A stretch of 64,000 bases of DNA from Pseudoalteromonas rubra (GTDB lineage Bacteria; Pseudomonadota; Gammaproteobacteria; Enterobacterales; Alteromonadaceae): contig NZ_JXYA01000026.1 in NCBI RefSeq assembly GCF_000967655.1, positions 1 through 64,000 on the forward strand, in the 5' to 3' direction. Positions 1 through 8,954 of the stretch are shown piece after piece. Under the pieces are notes generated by a model. It worked only from the letters and a program-made list of their open reading frames with translations, ran no database searches and was not told the DNA's origin. Numbering within the stretch: the stretch's first letter is position 1; each line of letters starts with the position of its first letter. Position numbers and translations under genes: made by a program.

Positions 1-210
1 AAAGAAGACAAAACCGACCGTAAGTTTATTCACCAGGGCATTGCCGAGCGCAACTTTGAGCGCAAATTCCAGCTGGGCGACCACGTCAAAGTGATAGGCG
101 CAGAGCTTGAGAATGGCTTGTTATTGATTGACCTGGAGCGCGAAGTACCGGAAGCGTTAAAGCCAAGAAAGATTGAGATTGGCACCGGTAAGTTACTAGA
201 GAGCAAATAA
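1..210 (+). CDS. ibpA: Small heat shock protein IbpA/Hsp20, C-terminal part
   Basis: The reading frame is open from the first base and ends with TAA at 208-210, giving the last 69 residues of an Hsp20-family chaperone; the start lies outside the window. The visible part matches the second half of the alpha-crystallin domain of IbpA: the [16 protein letters not shown] stretch and the LLLIDLERE strand are close to E. coli IbpA. The C-terminal PRKIEIG carries the I-x-I motif that mediates oligomer contacts in this family. IbpA-type proteins hold unfolded cytoplasmic proteins for DnaK/ClpB refolding. A strong terminator follows 48 bases downstream, so this is probably the last gene of its unit. 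Heat-shock promoter or thermometer elements cannot be seen. Confidence 0.93.
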   Translation, partial: KEDKTDRKFIHQGIAERNFERKFQLGDHVKVIGAELENGLLLIDLEREVPEALKPRKIEIGTGKLLESK

Positions 211-257
211 AACACTCACTCCCTTTTTCCTTGTATTACATTGTTGAATTCCCACCC

Positions 258-281
258 GCCGCCCGAAAGGGCGGCTTTTTT
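258..281 (+). terminator. Rho-independent terminator after ibpA
   Basis: A perfect 7-bp GC stem (GCCGCCC / GGGCGGC) closes a GAAA loop and is followed by six T residues. Confidence 0.93.
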
Positions 282-437
282 GTTTTCAGCTCGCTCATCG
301 TTTTATCTTGTCTCCCTACAAGCCTCATCCACGTCATACTTTCCCATCTAAAAAATGGGCCTTTTTAAGGATTAGTTAAACTTATTTTTCCCGTAACCGA
401 TAAGGTTAACTGTAAAACGTGTAATAAGGATAATGAC

Positions 438-1199
438 ATGAAGATTGACGCAAATGCGGGCCAACACCTGCATGCAAGAAACAACCAGGTTAGTGATGAA
501 ATGAAAACTGTCGCCTCAAACGGCAAAGAGGCGTTCAAGGTCGACCCAACCAAACAATTTATCAATTCAGAGCCGACACATCCTGCTGAGCAAACTCAGG
601 CCAAGTCTGACAACGGTAAGCTAACCGTGATCACCTATAAGGCTAACGGCAAACTCGACCTCCCCCCCAGATATGAAGAGCACAGGGGCATACTTGAGAG
701 TGCCATCATCTCCACCAGCAAGCTGTATTTACACGAAACCCCGGCCGCAGCGAACAGAATCGCAGAAGAGTATGAAAAGGTGTCTGCAGATCTGTATGAA
801 CAAAACCCGCAACTAAAGAATAAAAGCTGGGGCTTTTCAGTTGATGACACGGGAAAACTGATTGCTACAGGCCATTTAAATCAGGCAGATAAGCAACTTG
901 TTGAAGAGGCTTTAAATAGCAATGACGAACTAGTCAGTGCCGCCAGAGACTTTAAAGCCAGCTTTTTGGAAGGGCTAGAAATTGAGCGGGGTAGTGCCGG
1001 TATAAGTCAGTATTGGGGCAAATATGATGTCAACGAAGACAACTTTGCGGAGATAATCGATTTTAAAGAAATGATCGAACAAGGCAGCAATAATGAGATC
1101 GAAAGAGAGAAAAGGGGCTATTTGCTCAATAAGTGGGAGTGGACGATTAATATAGCCGACCAGTTACAGGCAAAAGCACAGCCAACTTTTGCAAAATAG
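438..1199 (+). CDS. Hypothetical protein, tandem paralogue 1
   Basis: A 253-residue protein I do not recognise. There is no signal peptide or membrane segment; the first 65 residues are hydrophilic and Ser/Lys/Glu-rich, followed by a better ordered part from LTVITY to the C-terminus. That part includes a central KNKSWGFSVDDTGKL stretch and SQYWGKYDVNEDNFAEII. The gene is a paralogue of the next one (1425-2186). Similarity extends into the leader: both starts are preceded by the same GTGTAATAAGGATAATGAC, which contains the AAGGA ribosome site. I take ATG 438 as start because of this shared leader. The acidic, charged, leaderless sequence suggests a cytosolic or type-secreted effector-like protein, but no function can be assigned. 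Confidence 0.8.
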   Translation: MKIDANAGQHLHARNNQVSDEMKTVASNGKEAFKVDPTKQFINSEPTHPAEQTQAKSDNGKLTVITYKANGKLDLPPRYEEHRGILESAIISTSKLYLHETPAAANRIAEEYEKVSADLYEQNPQLKNKSWGFSVDDTGKLIATGHLNQADKQLVEEALNSNDELVSAARDFKASFLEGLEIERGSAGISQYWGKYDVNEDNFAEIIDFKEMIEQGSNNEIEREKRGYLLNKWEWTINIADQLQAKAQPTFAK

Positions 1200-1211
1200 G
1201 CCTTGTCGCCA

Positions 1212-1272
1212 AATGCCAATTTCCACCAATACAGCGGTGCTTTCAGGACCATTTGAGGTTTCTACCCGTCAG
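1212..1272 (-). pseudogene. Relic of the 3' end of a PPC-protein gene (copy of 2290-2350)
   Basis: The segment just after the first paralogue closely resembles the segment just after the second one (ATGCCAATTTCCACCAAT here, ATGCCGATTTCCACCAAT at 2290). At 2290 this DNA encodes, on the minus strand, the C-terminal part of the secreted PPC protein. Read on the minus strand here, it gives RVETSNGPES, comparable with WRVEIPSGLEGS in the intact gene. The rest of that gene copy is missing. This indicates that the duplicated unit was a hypothetical gene plus the tail of its convergent neighbour. Confidence 0.65.
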
Positions 1273-1424
1273 ACTCAGTTTTTATGCATGGGCCTGGCCT
1301 CAAAATATTGAGTCAACCATAGGTTATCTACTCAATTTAGATTAAAATAAGTGTAAATTTTGTTAAATTAATTCACCATACAGCCGATACAGTTATGAGT
1401 GAAGCGTGTAATAAGGATAATGAC

Positions 1425-2186
1425 ATGAAGATTGACGCAAGTGCGGGTCAACACCTGCATGCAAAAAACAACCAGGTTAGTGATGAAACCAGAGCTACTG
1501 CCTCAAGCAGTAAAAAGGTAGCCTCAGTAGACTCAGCCACACAATTAACCAATACCGAGCCGTCACGTTCTGCTGAAGAATTGCGAGCAAAATCTGGCGA
1601 TGGCAAGTTGACAGTAATCACTTATACCAGTAACGGTAAATTGGACCTACCAGCCAGATTTGAAGAACACCGAGATCTCATTGAGCGTGTTGCAAACTCC
1701 ACAAGCAAATTGTATTTACACGACACCCCAGCCGCCGCGGACAGAGTAGCAGAAGAATATGAAAAAGTGTCTGCAGGCTTGTATGAACAACACCCACAGC
1801 TAAAGAATAAAAGCTGGGGCTTTTCAATTGATGACACGGGCAAACTGGTTGCAACAGGCCATTTGAGTCAGGCAGATAAAAAACTTGTGGAAGGAGTTTT
1901 GAATAGTAATGACAAACTAGTCAGTGCCGCACAAGACTTTAAAGCCAACTTTTTAGAAGGGCTGGAGATTGAGCGGGGTAGCTCCGGCACGAGCCAGTAC
2001 TGGGGAAAATATGATGTCAACGAAGACAACTTTGCGGAGATCATCGATTTCAAAGAGATGATCACACAAAGCAGCAACAACGAGATCCAAAGAGAGAAAA
2101 CAGGCTATTTGCTCAACAAGTGGGATTGGACATTCAATATATCCGACCAGCTCAGCGCCAGAGCAGCGCCCGTTTTCACAAAATGA
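1425..2186 (+). CDS. Hypothetical protein, tandem paralogue 2
   Basis: A 253-residue paralogue of the protein at 438-1199, with most residues identical from LTVITY onward and more divergence in the N-terminal 60 residues. A longer reading from ATG 1395 is possible. I prefer ATG 1425 because it is preceded by AAGGATAATGAC, the same leader as the sister gene, and because the two proteins then have identical length and begin MKIDA. No domain is recognised. The gene converges on the secreted PPC-protein gene, with 45 bases between the stop codons. Tandem duplication followed by N-terminal divergence is seen in the sequence; any functional split between the two copies is unknown. Confidence 0.8.
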   Translation: MKIDASAGQHLHAKNNQVSDETRATASSSKKVASVDSATQLTNTEPSRSAEELRAKSGDGKLTVITYTSNGKLDLPARFEEHRDLIERVANSTSKLYLHDTPAAADRVAEEYEKVSAGLYEQHPQLKNKSWGFSIDDTGKLVATGHLSQADKKLVEGVLNSNDKLVSAAQDFKANFLEGLEIERGSSGTSQYWGKYDVNEDNFAEIIDFKEMITQSSNNEIQREKTGYLLNKWDWTFNISDQLSARAAPVFTK

Positions 2187-2231
2187 ACCGTATATAGCCG
2201 GAAGGCCTTCGCATTCCGGCTATAAGACGCG

Positions 2232-3602
2232 TTACTGACGAGTACTTGACAGAAGATCCTGATCACAAATATGACCCAAGGTTACAATCGGATGCCGATT
2301 TCCACCAATGCCTATAGAACCTTCAAGACCACTTGGAATTTCTACTCGCCAAGCCCCGATTTGATACTGGGAGTACCACTCATTAGTGTAGCCACCACTA
2401 TATTCAGTATGCAAAGCCTCACCATTTCCGGACACGCAACGTCCCAAGTCAATGACTTGAGAAATTTTTCCCTGAGCATCAGCCACTGCGGGAGTTAGCT
2501 CAAAGTTGGACGTAGTCCTGTTATAATAATCACGCCATAAGAACAATAATGCCTGTCCTCCAGGTACAGGATGTCCCTTAGAGTCTTGCAAAGTAACATT
2601 CCATTTCAACTTTTGATAAGCCTGTGTAGTCATGTAAGGAGAGCTTTGAGCAGCATAAGGTACGCGTAAAACATTCGACTCACCTTCAATTGAGTGCTGC
2701 GAAAATGACGCAACATTAGAACCTAAAGTAAGTTGATAAGCGCTCGCCGGGTTATTAGGTAGGCTATAGTTTGGTCTGACCCGTACAATTTGATACTCGC
2801 CAGCTTGTGCAGGAGTAATTAGCTTACCTTTTGCAAGTGGTACTTCTACCCAGGCTCCGGCCTCTAAGTGCTCAAGTACAAACTCACCGGTATTACCCGG
2901 GTCCAGAAATTTTAACAGGACCTCTTGCCCTCTTTTCGCTTCGAACGCATAGTGGTCAACATCAAGTATACTGTCCAGATTACCCACAACTTTATTGAGC
3001 TGATCCGGTAAAATTGTTGATTCCGCAATCGTATCATTTAGCTCGTTGCTATCAATACTTTCACTGGTCATCACGCCAAAATTAAACTCACCGCCATCCG
3101 CTTGAACATACTCCAATAACCAATAGTAATCACCAGCTTGTGAAACCGTCGTGATCAGCTCATCCAGCCCTCCCTCATTTGATGAGGCGCCAATCACAGT
3201 CAGCGTATCGTCCGGGTTGTGGCGGATCAGCGTCAAATTCACATTGGTTTGTGCATTTTGTGCCGTCACAAAGGCATATAGTTTACTCGGATTGTTGAGT
3301 TTAAAGTGAAAGCAATCTGAGCCGCCAGTCTGCGCACCACCAAGTGGATAGCTAGTATTGATGTTTAATGTGGTCGGGCAACGCAGCGTAATAGCCGTAG
3401 TTTGTTGATCCGTTTCAGCAAAAGCTGTGGCAGAAGCAGCACGCATTTCGCTTTTTGTAATTAATTGCCGATTGCTGTGAATGACCGTATTCCCCCTTTC
3501 CAGTGAATCCGAAAATCCGCTTGGCAGAGGAAGGTCTGAACTCGCAACACTCAACATGGGTGACAAAGCAAGGACAATGCCCGTCATTGTAAACTTTTTC
3601 AT
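2232..3602 (-). CDS. Secreted protein with PPC (bacterial pre-peptidase-like) domains
   Basis: A 456-residue exported protein. I place the start at the ATG complementary to 3600-3602, because AGGAG lies just upstream and the product then begins with a classical signal peptide (MKKFTMTGIVLALSPMLSVAS). Residues about 75-170 resemble a PPC-type beta-sandwich: SDCFHFKLNNPSKLYAFV, then LTTVSQAGDYYWLLEY. A second similar module follows with DVDHYAFEAKRGQEVLLKF. The C-terminal 150 residues form a further beta-rich part of unknown type. PPC modules usually accompany secreted peptidases, but no catalytic motif is visible, so this may be a stand-alone binding or carrier protein. A relic of its 3' end lies at 1212-1272. 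Confidence 0.75.
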   Translation of the reverse strand: MKKFTMTGIVLALSPMLSVASSDLPLPSGFSDSLERGNTVIHSNRQLITKSEMRAASATAFAETDQQTTAITLRCPTTLNINTSYPLGGAQTGGSDCFHFKLNNPSKLYAFVTAQNAQTNVNLTLIRHNPDDTLTVIGASSNEGGLDELITTVSQAGDYYWLLEYVQADGGEFNFGVMTSESIDSNELNDTIAESTILPDQLNKVVGNLDSILDVDHYAFEAKRGQEVLLKFLDPGNTGEFVLEHLEAGAWVEVPLAKGKLITPAQAGEYQIVRVRPNYSLPNNPASAYQLTLGSNVASFSQHSIEGESNVLRVPYAAQSSPYMTTQAYQKLKWNVTLQDSKGHPVPGGQALLFLWRDYYNRTTSNFELTPAVADAQGKISQVIDLGRCVSGNGEALHTEYSGGYTNEWYSQYQIGAWRVEIPSGLEGSIGIGGNRHPIVTLGHICDQDLLSSTRQ

Positions 3603-4054
3603 AAAATCTCCTTTTATAATATTGAAAAGCCAACAACATATAGTCACAAAAACTTAATCATTTCAATGCTGAATAGTTAATTTATCCTCAAATAGGTCCA
3701 GCCTTAATCGCCCAGCACCGTTCATTCCACTAAAAATAATCAAATATCATTATCAAACAGAATTCACCCTCAGAGTCACGTACAGCACTTTTTGCACGAG
3801 GTATCAAGCACGCAACACTTCGAGTATAACTGCTTATAAATACGGTAAATTCATACTATAAAACGCATGCCACGGCGCCTTTTCGCTGCTATTTTGATGT
3901 AGAACATGGTCGGCGAAGATCCACAGAACTTAGATTGATTTTTGCGTAGGGAGTTGTGATGCTGGCGACCACTAAGGTAAAGCTGTAAGCCATTGAACGT
4001 GAAGAAGGAGGTGCAATGCTCGACCTAAGTTTTATCCATCTGTCGGCTTTTTAG
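3603..4054. other. Intergenic region, 450 bp
   Basis: Holds the AT-rich upstream region of the PPC-protein gene (about 3610-3780). From about 3890 it is GC-richer DNA that may derive from the lost first half of the UspE-like gene that follows. No intact frame, RNA gene or clear terminator is seen. Confidence 0.4.
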
Positions 4055-4594
4055 CTCGATGCTTTTGGTAAAATTCTGGCTACGATCGACGTGAACGACA
4101 GCTTCAGAGAGCTGGATGATGAACAAGTACAGGACAAACTCAATCAGGCCGTAATGGAATACAGCGTATCGTTAAGCCTGCCCGAACTGTCTGAGCTGCA
4201 TGTGGGCAGTGCCTGGGATGCCTACGCCGAAGACAGGCTGCGCTACGGCACCTTTGCGCATCAGTCGGACGAACAGGTGGATGATTATGTAGAGCAGGGG
4301 CGCAGAGACTGTGCCACTAAGCCGGCCCGGCTGGTGACAAAAATGGACCAACTGTTCGACAAGTCAGCCGTTCAGTACCTGCAACCCAAACTGCACCAGG
4401 TCAAAGGCAAAGCCAGTAAAGAGATCCCTCTGCTGGCCCAAAAACACAAGATTGACTTAATCGTGATGGGTACCGTAGGCCGTGTCGGCATTCCGGGTTT
4501 GATAATCGGCAACACCGCCGAATCCATTCTGGAGCAAACCCAGTGCTCCGTACTGGCCATTAAGCCCAAAGGCTTCCAGACGCCAATTAAATAA
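4055..4594 (+). pseudogene. Universal stress protein (UspE-like), 5'-truncated
   Basis: The frame encodes the second UspA domain of a UspE-type tandem protein. It begins with an in-frame FGKILATIDVND strand (4064-4099) and ends with the ATP-binding signature region MGTVGRVGIPGLIIGNTAESIL and the terminal strand CSVLAIKP. UspE proteins are about 310 residues with two domains; here an in-frame TAG at 4052-4054 cuts off the rest and the upstream DNA does not code for the first domain. A GTG at 4091 could start a 167-residue protein, but no ribosome site precedes it and it would remove the first beta-strand. I read this as a decaying gene. A good terminator follows. Confidence 0.65.
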
Positions 4595-4613
4595 CCCGCG
4601 AGGATAACCCACA

Positions 4614-4647
4614 GGTCCACCCGCTGACGAGTCGGTGGGCCGTTTTT
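4614..4647 (+). terminator. Terminator after the UspE-like remnant
   Basis: An 8-bp stem (GGTCCACC / GGTGGGCC, one G-T pair) encloses a 12-base loop and is followed by GTTTTT. Confidence 0.75.
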
Positions 4648-4825
4648 CAGGCTTTTCTCACTTCGCCAGCGCCAATACTGCTTAAGGCTTTGGGTCTCGT
4701 GCAGGCAAACTGTACTCACTGGGTAAAATCTATCCCATTGTCAGCCATCATAAAATACCGTTTAATAAGGATATAAAACCCCACATAAGAATCTTCCGGG
4801 GTTAAGCAGTTTAAAAGGAATATTG

Positions 4826-7057
4826 ATGTCAGAACATAACCCCGAACTAACTCCAGAGATTGAAGCACTGATTAAGAAAGCCCAGAGTGGTGATGCAGAG
4901 GCGCAAAATGAGTTGGGCGATGCCTACTATTATGGTGTAGGAGTAGAACATAATTATGGCCAAGCAGCCGACTGGTTTAGACAAGCAGCAGAGCGGAGAA
5001 ATGTAGGTGCCCTATGTAACTTGGGCTTCATGTACGAACAAGGAAAAGGCGTAGCGCAAAGTGATGAAAAAGCGGTTGAGTACTATCAGTTGGCAGCAGT
5101 TCATGGAAACGCACGCGGTCAATGCAATCTGGGTGTGATGTATGCAAATGGTAGAGGCATAACTCACAGTGACGAAAAAGCGGTTGAATACTACCAGCTT
5201 GCCGCAGAACAAGGTGATGCAGATGCTCAATGCAACTTGGGTGTGATGTATAGAAATGGTAGAGGCGTAGCGCAAAGTGATGAAAAAGCGGTTGAGTACT
5301 TTCAGTTGGCAGCAGCTCAAGAAAACGCACGCGGTCAATTCAGTCTAGGTGTGATGTATGCAAATGGTAGAGGCGTTACACACAGTGACGAAAAAGCGGT
5401 TGAATACTACCAGCTTGCCGCAGAACAAGGTGATGCAGATGCTCAGTGCAACTTGGGTGTGATGTATGCAAATGGTAGAGGCGTAGCACAAAATGACGAA
5501 AAAGCGGTTGAATACTACCAGCTTGCCGCAGAACAAGGTGATGCAGATGCTCAGTGCACCTTGGGTGTGATGTATAGAAATGGTAGAGGCGTAGCACACA
5601 ATGACGAAAAAGCGGTTGAATACTACCAGTTAGCCGCAGAGCAGAGACATGTCGATGCCCAATGCAACTTGGGCTTTATGTACGAACAAGGAAAAGGCAT
5701 AGTTCATAGTGATGAGAAAGCGGTTGAGTACTACCAGCTTGCCGCAGAACAAGGTGATGCAAATAGTCAGTACAATTTGGGTGTGATGTATGGAAATGGT
5801 AGAGGCGTAGCGCAAAGTAATGAAAAAGCGGTTGAATATTACCAGCTGGCCGCAGAGCAGAGACATGTCGATGCCCAATGCAACCTGGGCTTTATGTATA
5901 GGCAAGGAAAAGGCGTAGCGCAAAGTGATGAGAAAGCGGTTGAATGCTACCAGTTGGCTGCAAAGCAAGAAGACGCCGGAGCTCAGCTCATTCTGGCTCA
6001 TTGTTATTTTGTAGGGCTGGTGGTTGCTCAAAATTTTACAGAGGCCAAAGCGCTGTGTGAACAAGTGTTCAAAGACCCACAGCTAAGCTTTGCAGCCTAT
6101 GAACTTCACGACAGAGCTGAGCGTTTTGAAAAATCAGAGTCAATAAGTACTTTGAGAGAGAAGATACTCTCTCATCTTCAAGTCAAAAAACATCGTACGA
6201 TGACTCACTACACCTCATTTGACGTTGGACAGACCATTTTACTGGAAAAAAGCCCATTCAGGCTGGGGCATATTAATGCAGTCAATGACCCCAATGAGGG
6301 AAAGTTACTCTGGCAGGAATTAGGTTACGAGCCGGAAGAGGGCAACCCGGTATTTATCGGCTGCTTTTTACCGGAAAGCGACAGCCTGAACATGTGGCGC
6401 TTTTACAGTAAAAACCATTTAAATGACGATGCCTGCGGCTGCGCTATTACGTTTAACACAGAGCGCTTTTTTGACTATCGATTACTGGAAGAGCAGGGCA
6501 ACCACACAGAGCAAGAGGAAAGGATGCCGTCATTTACCAACACCGGCCAGTCTCCTCAGGAAAGCGCTGCGTTCTATCGGGTTGTGTATCTCAAAGATAA
6601 TTTTAAGATACTGGGCGAGGGTGCCAAAGAACTGCAAACTTACTTCAAAGACCTTAAGAAAGAAGTCGATAAATTTGTCGGCAAGAAACCGACCCCTGAA
6701 AAATTACAAACGCTTGCCTGGCTACTCGGCCCATTGCCCTACCTGCTAAAAGACGCCCATTATAAGGATGAGCAGGAACACAGAGTAATCGTCACGCATC
6801 TGGACTATGGCGCAAAAGAGATCCAAAGCTCTGCTCCTGATTTTGCCACAGGCACTGCGCCGCGTTTATACCTTGAGCTGCACAGAGACGATCATCTGGC
6901 GCCGATTGAGTACGTGACGCTCGGGCCTAAAGCGCCGAACAAAGAGATGATGGCACCGTACTGGCGCCATCAACTCGCCAGTAAGTTTGAATCGCAGCTT
7001 GCAAGGCGCAAAGATAAGCAGCTGAATATTCACCCCTCGCGTTGCGCTTATAAGTAG
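4826..7057 (+). CDS. Sel1-repeat protein with C-terminal DUF2971 domain
   Basis: A 743-residue cytosolic protein. ATG 4826 is chosen over TTG 4823 because AAGGAA sits at the right distance. Residues about 15-390 are ten canonical 36-residue Sel1-like repeats with the pattern A-x-x-x-LG-x-M-Y-x-x-G-x-GV-x-x-x-x-x-KA-x-x-Y-x-LAA, plus an eleventh degenerate one. Several repeats are nearly identical at DNA level (around 5180-5650), pointing to recent internal expansion. Residues about 450-700 form a DUF2971-type domain: MTHYTS, then RLGHINAVNDPNEG, then SLNMWRFYSKNH, and DEQEHRVIV. Sel1 arrays mediate protein-protein contact; DUF2971 has no known activity. The gene converges with the MNIO operon, overlapping its last gene by 10 bases. 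Confidence 0.85.
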   Translation: MSEHNPELTPEIEALIKKAQSGDAEAQNELGDAYYYGVGVEHNYGQAADWFRQAAERRNVGALCNLGFMYEQGKGVAQSDEKAVEYYQLAAVHGNARGQCNLGVMYANGRGITHSDEKAVEYYQLAAEQGDADAQCNLGVMYRNGRGVAQSDEKAVEYFQLAAAQENARGQFSLGVMYANGRGVTHSDEKAVEYYQLAAEQGDADAQCNLGVMYANGRGVAQNDEKAVEYYQLAAEQGDADAQCTLGVMYRNGRGVAHNDEKAVEYYQLAAEQRHVDAQCNLGFMYEQGKGIVHSDEKAVEYYQLAAEQGDANSQYNLGVMYGNGRGVAQSNEKAVEYYQLAAEQRHVDAQCNLGFMYRQGKGVAQSDEKAVECYQLAAKQEDAGAQLILAHCYFVGLVVAQNFTEAKALCEQVFKDPQLSFAAYELHDRAERFEKSESISTLREKILSHLQVKKHRTMTHYTSFDVGQTILLEKSPFRLGHINAVNDPNEGKLLWQELGYEPEEGNPVFIGCFLPESDSLNMWRFYSKNHLNDDACGCAITFNTERFFDYRLLEEQGNHTEQEERMPSFTNTGQSPQESAAFYRVVYLKDNFKILGEGAKELQTYFKDLKKEVDKFVGKKPTPEKLQTLAWLLGPLPYLLKDAHYKDEQEHRVIVTHLDYGAKEIQSSAPDFATGTAPRLYLELHRDDHLAPIEYVTLGPKAPNKEMMAPYWRHQLASKFESQLARRKDKQLNIHPSRCAYK

Positions 7058-7956
7058 TGCGAGGCATCTTCGGTGTTTGTGGCCGGGCGCTTAGCGCGTT
7101 CGACCACCAGCAGACCACAAGCGACGGCGGCAGGTAGCCACATGGCCAGCCGGGCTCTGAGTAGCGCGGGTTCCATGCCCTGACGGCGGGCGCTGTGCAT
7201 TAGTGCCTGTTCAAACGACATAGCCTGACTACAGTGGCTGAGCAAATCCGCCTGCCAGTGGGTGAGCGGCTGGGTGATCAGCCGGTAGTTTTGCCGGGTC
7301 AGGGCGATATAACGGGTTTCTCTGCCAGGCAGGGTGTGCGGCTGGGCATTTTCTAACTGTTCAACCATGGGCAGCAGATCATAGTCGCTGACCAGTAAAC
7401 GCAGGCACGGTGGCACTATTAGGTTGAGCGATGCGCCGCCGCCCAGCAGTTCAAATTCATTCAATACCAACTCGGCTGGGGGTGTGTTTTCCAGTCCTTC
7501 GGCCAGCAGCACCTCCGCTTTGGCACGCTCGAATCGGGCCAGCTCCACGGGCACATCGAACATCGCACGCTGTTTGTCGTCGAACTCTCCCTGAGGCCGG
7601 GTATTAGCCAGAAAACTGACAAACGATTTACCCAGCGTATGCAAAGTGAATGACCGCGACGGTAAGGTCACGATATACGCCTTGGCAAATACCTCAAAAA
7701 CGTCATCGCCCATAAAAGCGCAGAGCAGGGCAAATTCCCCTTTTAAGCATTCCACCAGTCGCATAACGTAGCCAGCGGCATAAATATCCACCCGACGCTC
7801 GGCAGGCAACTGTGGGGTCGATTTAACGCACTGCTCAAGTGTCAGGCCATCACGCTGACCTGCTGTAAGCAACTTTTCGGGTAAGTCGCCACGAGAAATT
7901 AAAACGTGAGACAACCAGTTTTGCAACTGGCTGAGTTGTGGGGTTGAGTACGTCAT
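7048..7956 (-). CDS. DUF2063 (HvfC/BufC-type) partner of the MNIO enzyme
   Basis: A 302-residue protein. Its N-terminal third (residues about 5-110) fits the DUF2063 family: [10 protein letters not shown], then [20 protein letters not shown], then the [13 protein letters not shown] helix. Proteins of this family are the obligate partners of DUF692/MNIO enzymes in bufferin and related peptide clusters and are thought to recruit the precursor. The start codon overlaps the stop of the MNIO gene by 4 bases (7953-7956), implying translational coupling. The second half (about 130-300) is a less conserved C-terminal domain. Its role as recruiting partner here is inferred from family and context. Confidence 0.88.
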   Translation of the reverse strand: MTYSTPQLSQLQNWLSHVLISRGDLPEKLLTAGQRDGLTLEQCVKSTPQLPAERRVDIYAAGYVMRLVECLKGEFALLCAFMGDDVFEVFAKAYIVTLPSRSFTLHTLGKSFVSFLANTRPQGEFDDKQRAMFDVPVELARFERAKAEVLLAEGLENTPPAELVLNEFELLGGGASLNLIVPPCLRLLVSDYDLLPMVEQLENAQPHTLPGRETRYIALTRQNYRLITQPLTHWQADLLSHCSQAMSFEQALMHSARRQGMEPALLRARLAMWLPAAVACGLLVVERAKRPATNTEDASHYL

Positions 7957-8945
7957 TTTGCTACCGGTTTTAAGCTGTGTGCCAGGTCTGTATTTTGATG
8001 CATTTCCCGTACCACGGGCGTTGAAAATTTCGCCATATCGCTCTGGTACACGGCCTGTACGGGCATCTCGCCATTGAGTACCTGCTTTGCCTTATTCAGC
8101 TCTGCCACCAGAGTGTCAAATGGCGGAATATTGGCGTCCCATTCCAGTAAGGTCGACACGCCGCCGGTCAGCTGTTGCGCCAATGCATAAAGCGCCCAGA
8201 CTTGCTGCGGTACTGGCTGGTCGTGGGTGTCAATCAGGCAGTCGCCGCAATCGCTTGGGCCCGCCAAATGGATCTGCACAATCTGCTGGTGGGGCAAGGC
8301 ACGAATATACGCCTCAGGATCAAAGCCATGATTAAACGCACTGACAAAGACATTATTGACGTCGAGCAAAATACCACAGCCGGTAGCATTCACCAGCTCG
8401 GTAAAGAAAGCCGGTTCACTCAGGCTGGAATGGCAATACTCCAAATAGGTAGACGGGTTTTCCAGCACAATCGGGCGCTCCAGCACTTCCTGCACTTGCT
8501 TAACCCGGCGGATAACATGGTCGAGACTTTCATCGGTCAGCGGCATGGGCAACAAGTCGTGGCTGTTTACCCCGGCAACCCCTGTCCAGCACAGATGATC
8601 CGACACCCACGCAGGCTGCACAAAATCGCTCAGTGCTTTGAGCTTGTTCAGATAGGTAAAATCAAGCGGATCGATACTGCCAATGTTCATCGACACGCCA
8701 TGCATCACCATAGGGTAGTATGCTCTGAGAGTTTCCAGCACGTGACGGCCATAGCCAAAGTTGTCTATGTAGTTTTCGCTGATGATCTCAAACCAGTCCA
8801 CCGGCTTTTTTACCGTGTCGTGGTCAATACTCATCAGCTCAGGATAATGCTGGCTGCGCAAGCCAACCCCAAACCCCAGGCTCCCAGTATGAGAAAAAGA
8901 GGCTGCGGCATTACGCCGCGCCTCTCCATTATAATTATCCGACAT
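7953..8945 (-). CDS. MNIO / DUF692 multinuclear iron oxidative enzyme
   Basis: A 330-residue TIM-barrel enzyme of the DUF692 family (relatives: MbnB, TglH, HvfB, BufB), which uses an iron cluster to modify cysteines in ribosomal peptides. Family landmarks are present in order: [95 protein letters not shown] and [11 protein letters not shown]. These supply the His/Glu/Asp metal ligands expected of the family. Start ATG is preceded by AAGGA. Its start is only 9 bases after the stop of the ferritin-like gene, and its stop overlaps the DUF2063 start, so the three form one operon. The likely substrate is the Cys-rich tail of the upstream ferritin-like protein. Confidence 0.93.
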   Translation of the reverse strand: MSDNYNGEARRNAAASFSHTGSLGFGVGLRSQHYPELMSIDHDTVKKPVDWFEIISENYIDNFGYGRHVLETLRAYYPMVMHGVSMNIGSIDPLDFTYLNKLKALSDFVQPAWVSDHLCWTGVAGVNSHDLLPMPLTDESLDHVIRRVKQVQEVLERPIVLENPSTYLEYCHSSLSEPAFFTELVNATGCGILLDVNNVFVSAFNHGFDPEAYIRALPHQQIVQIHLAGPSDCGDCLIDTHDQPVPQQVWALYALAQQLTGGVSTLLEWDANIPPFDTLVAELNKAKQVLNGEMPVQAVYQSDMAKFSTPVVREMHQNTDLAHSLKPVAK

Positions 8946-8954
8946 GGCGCTTCC

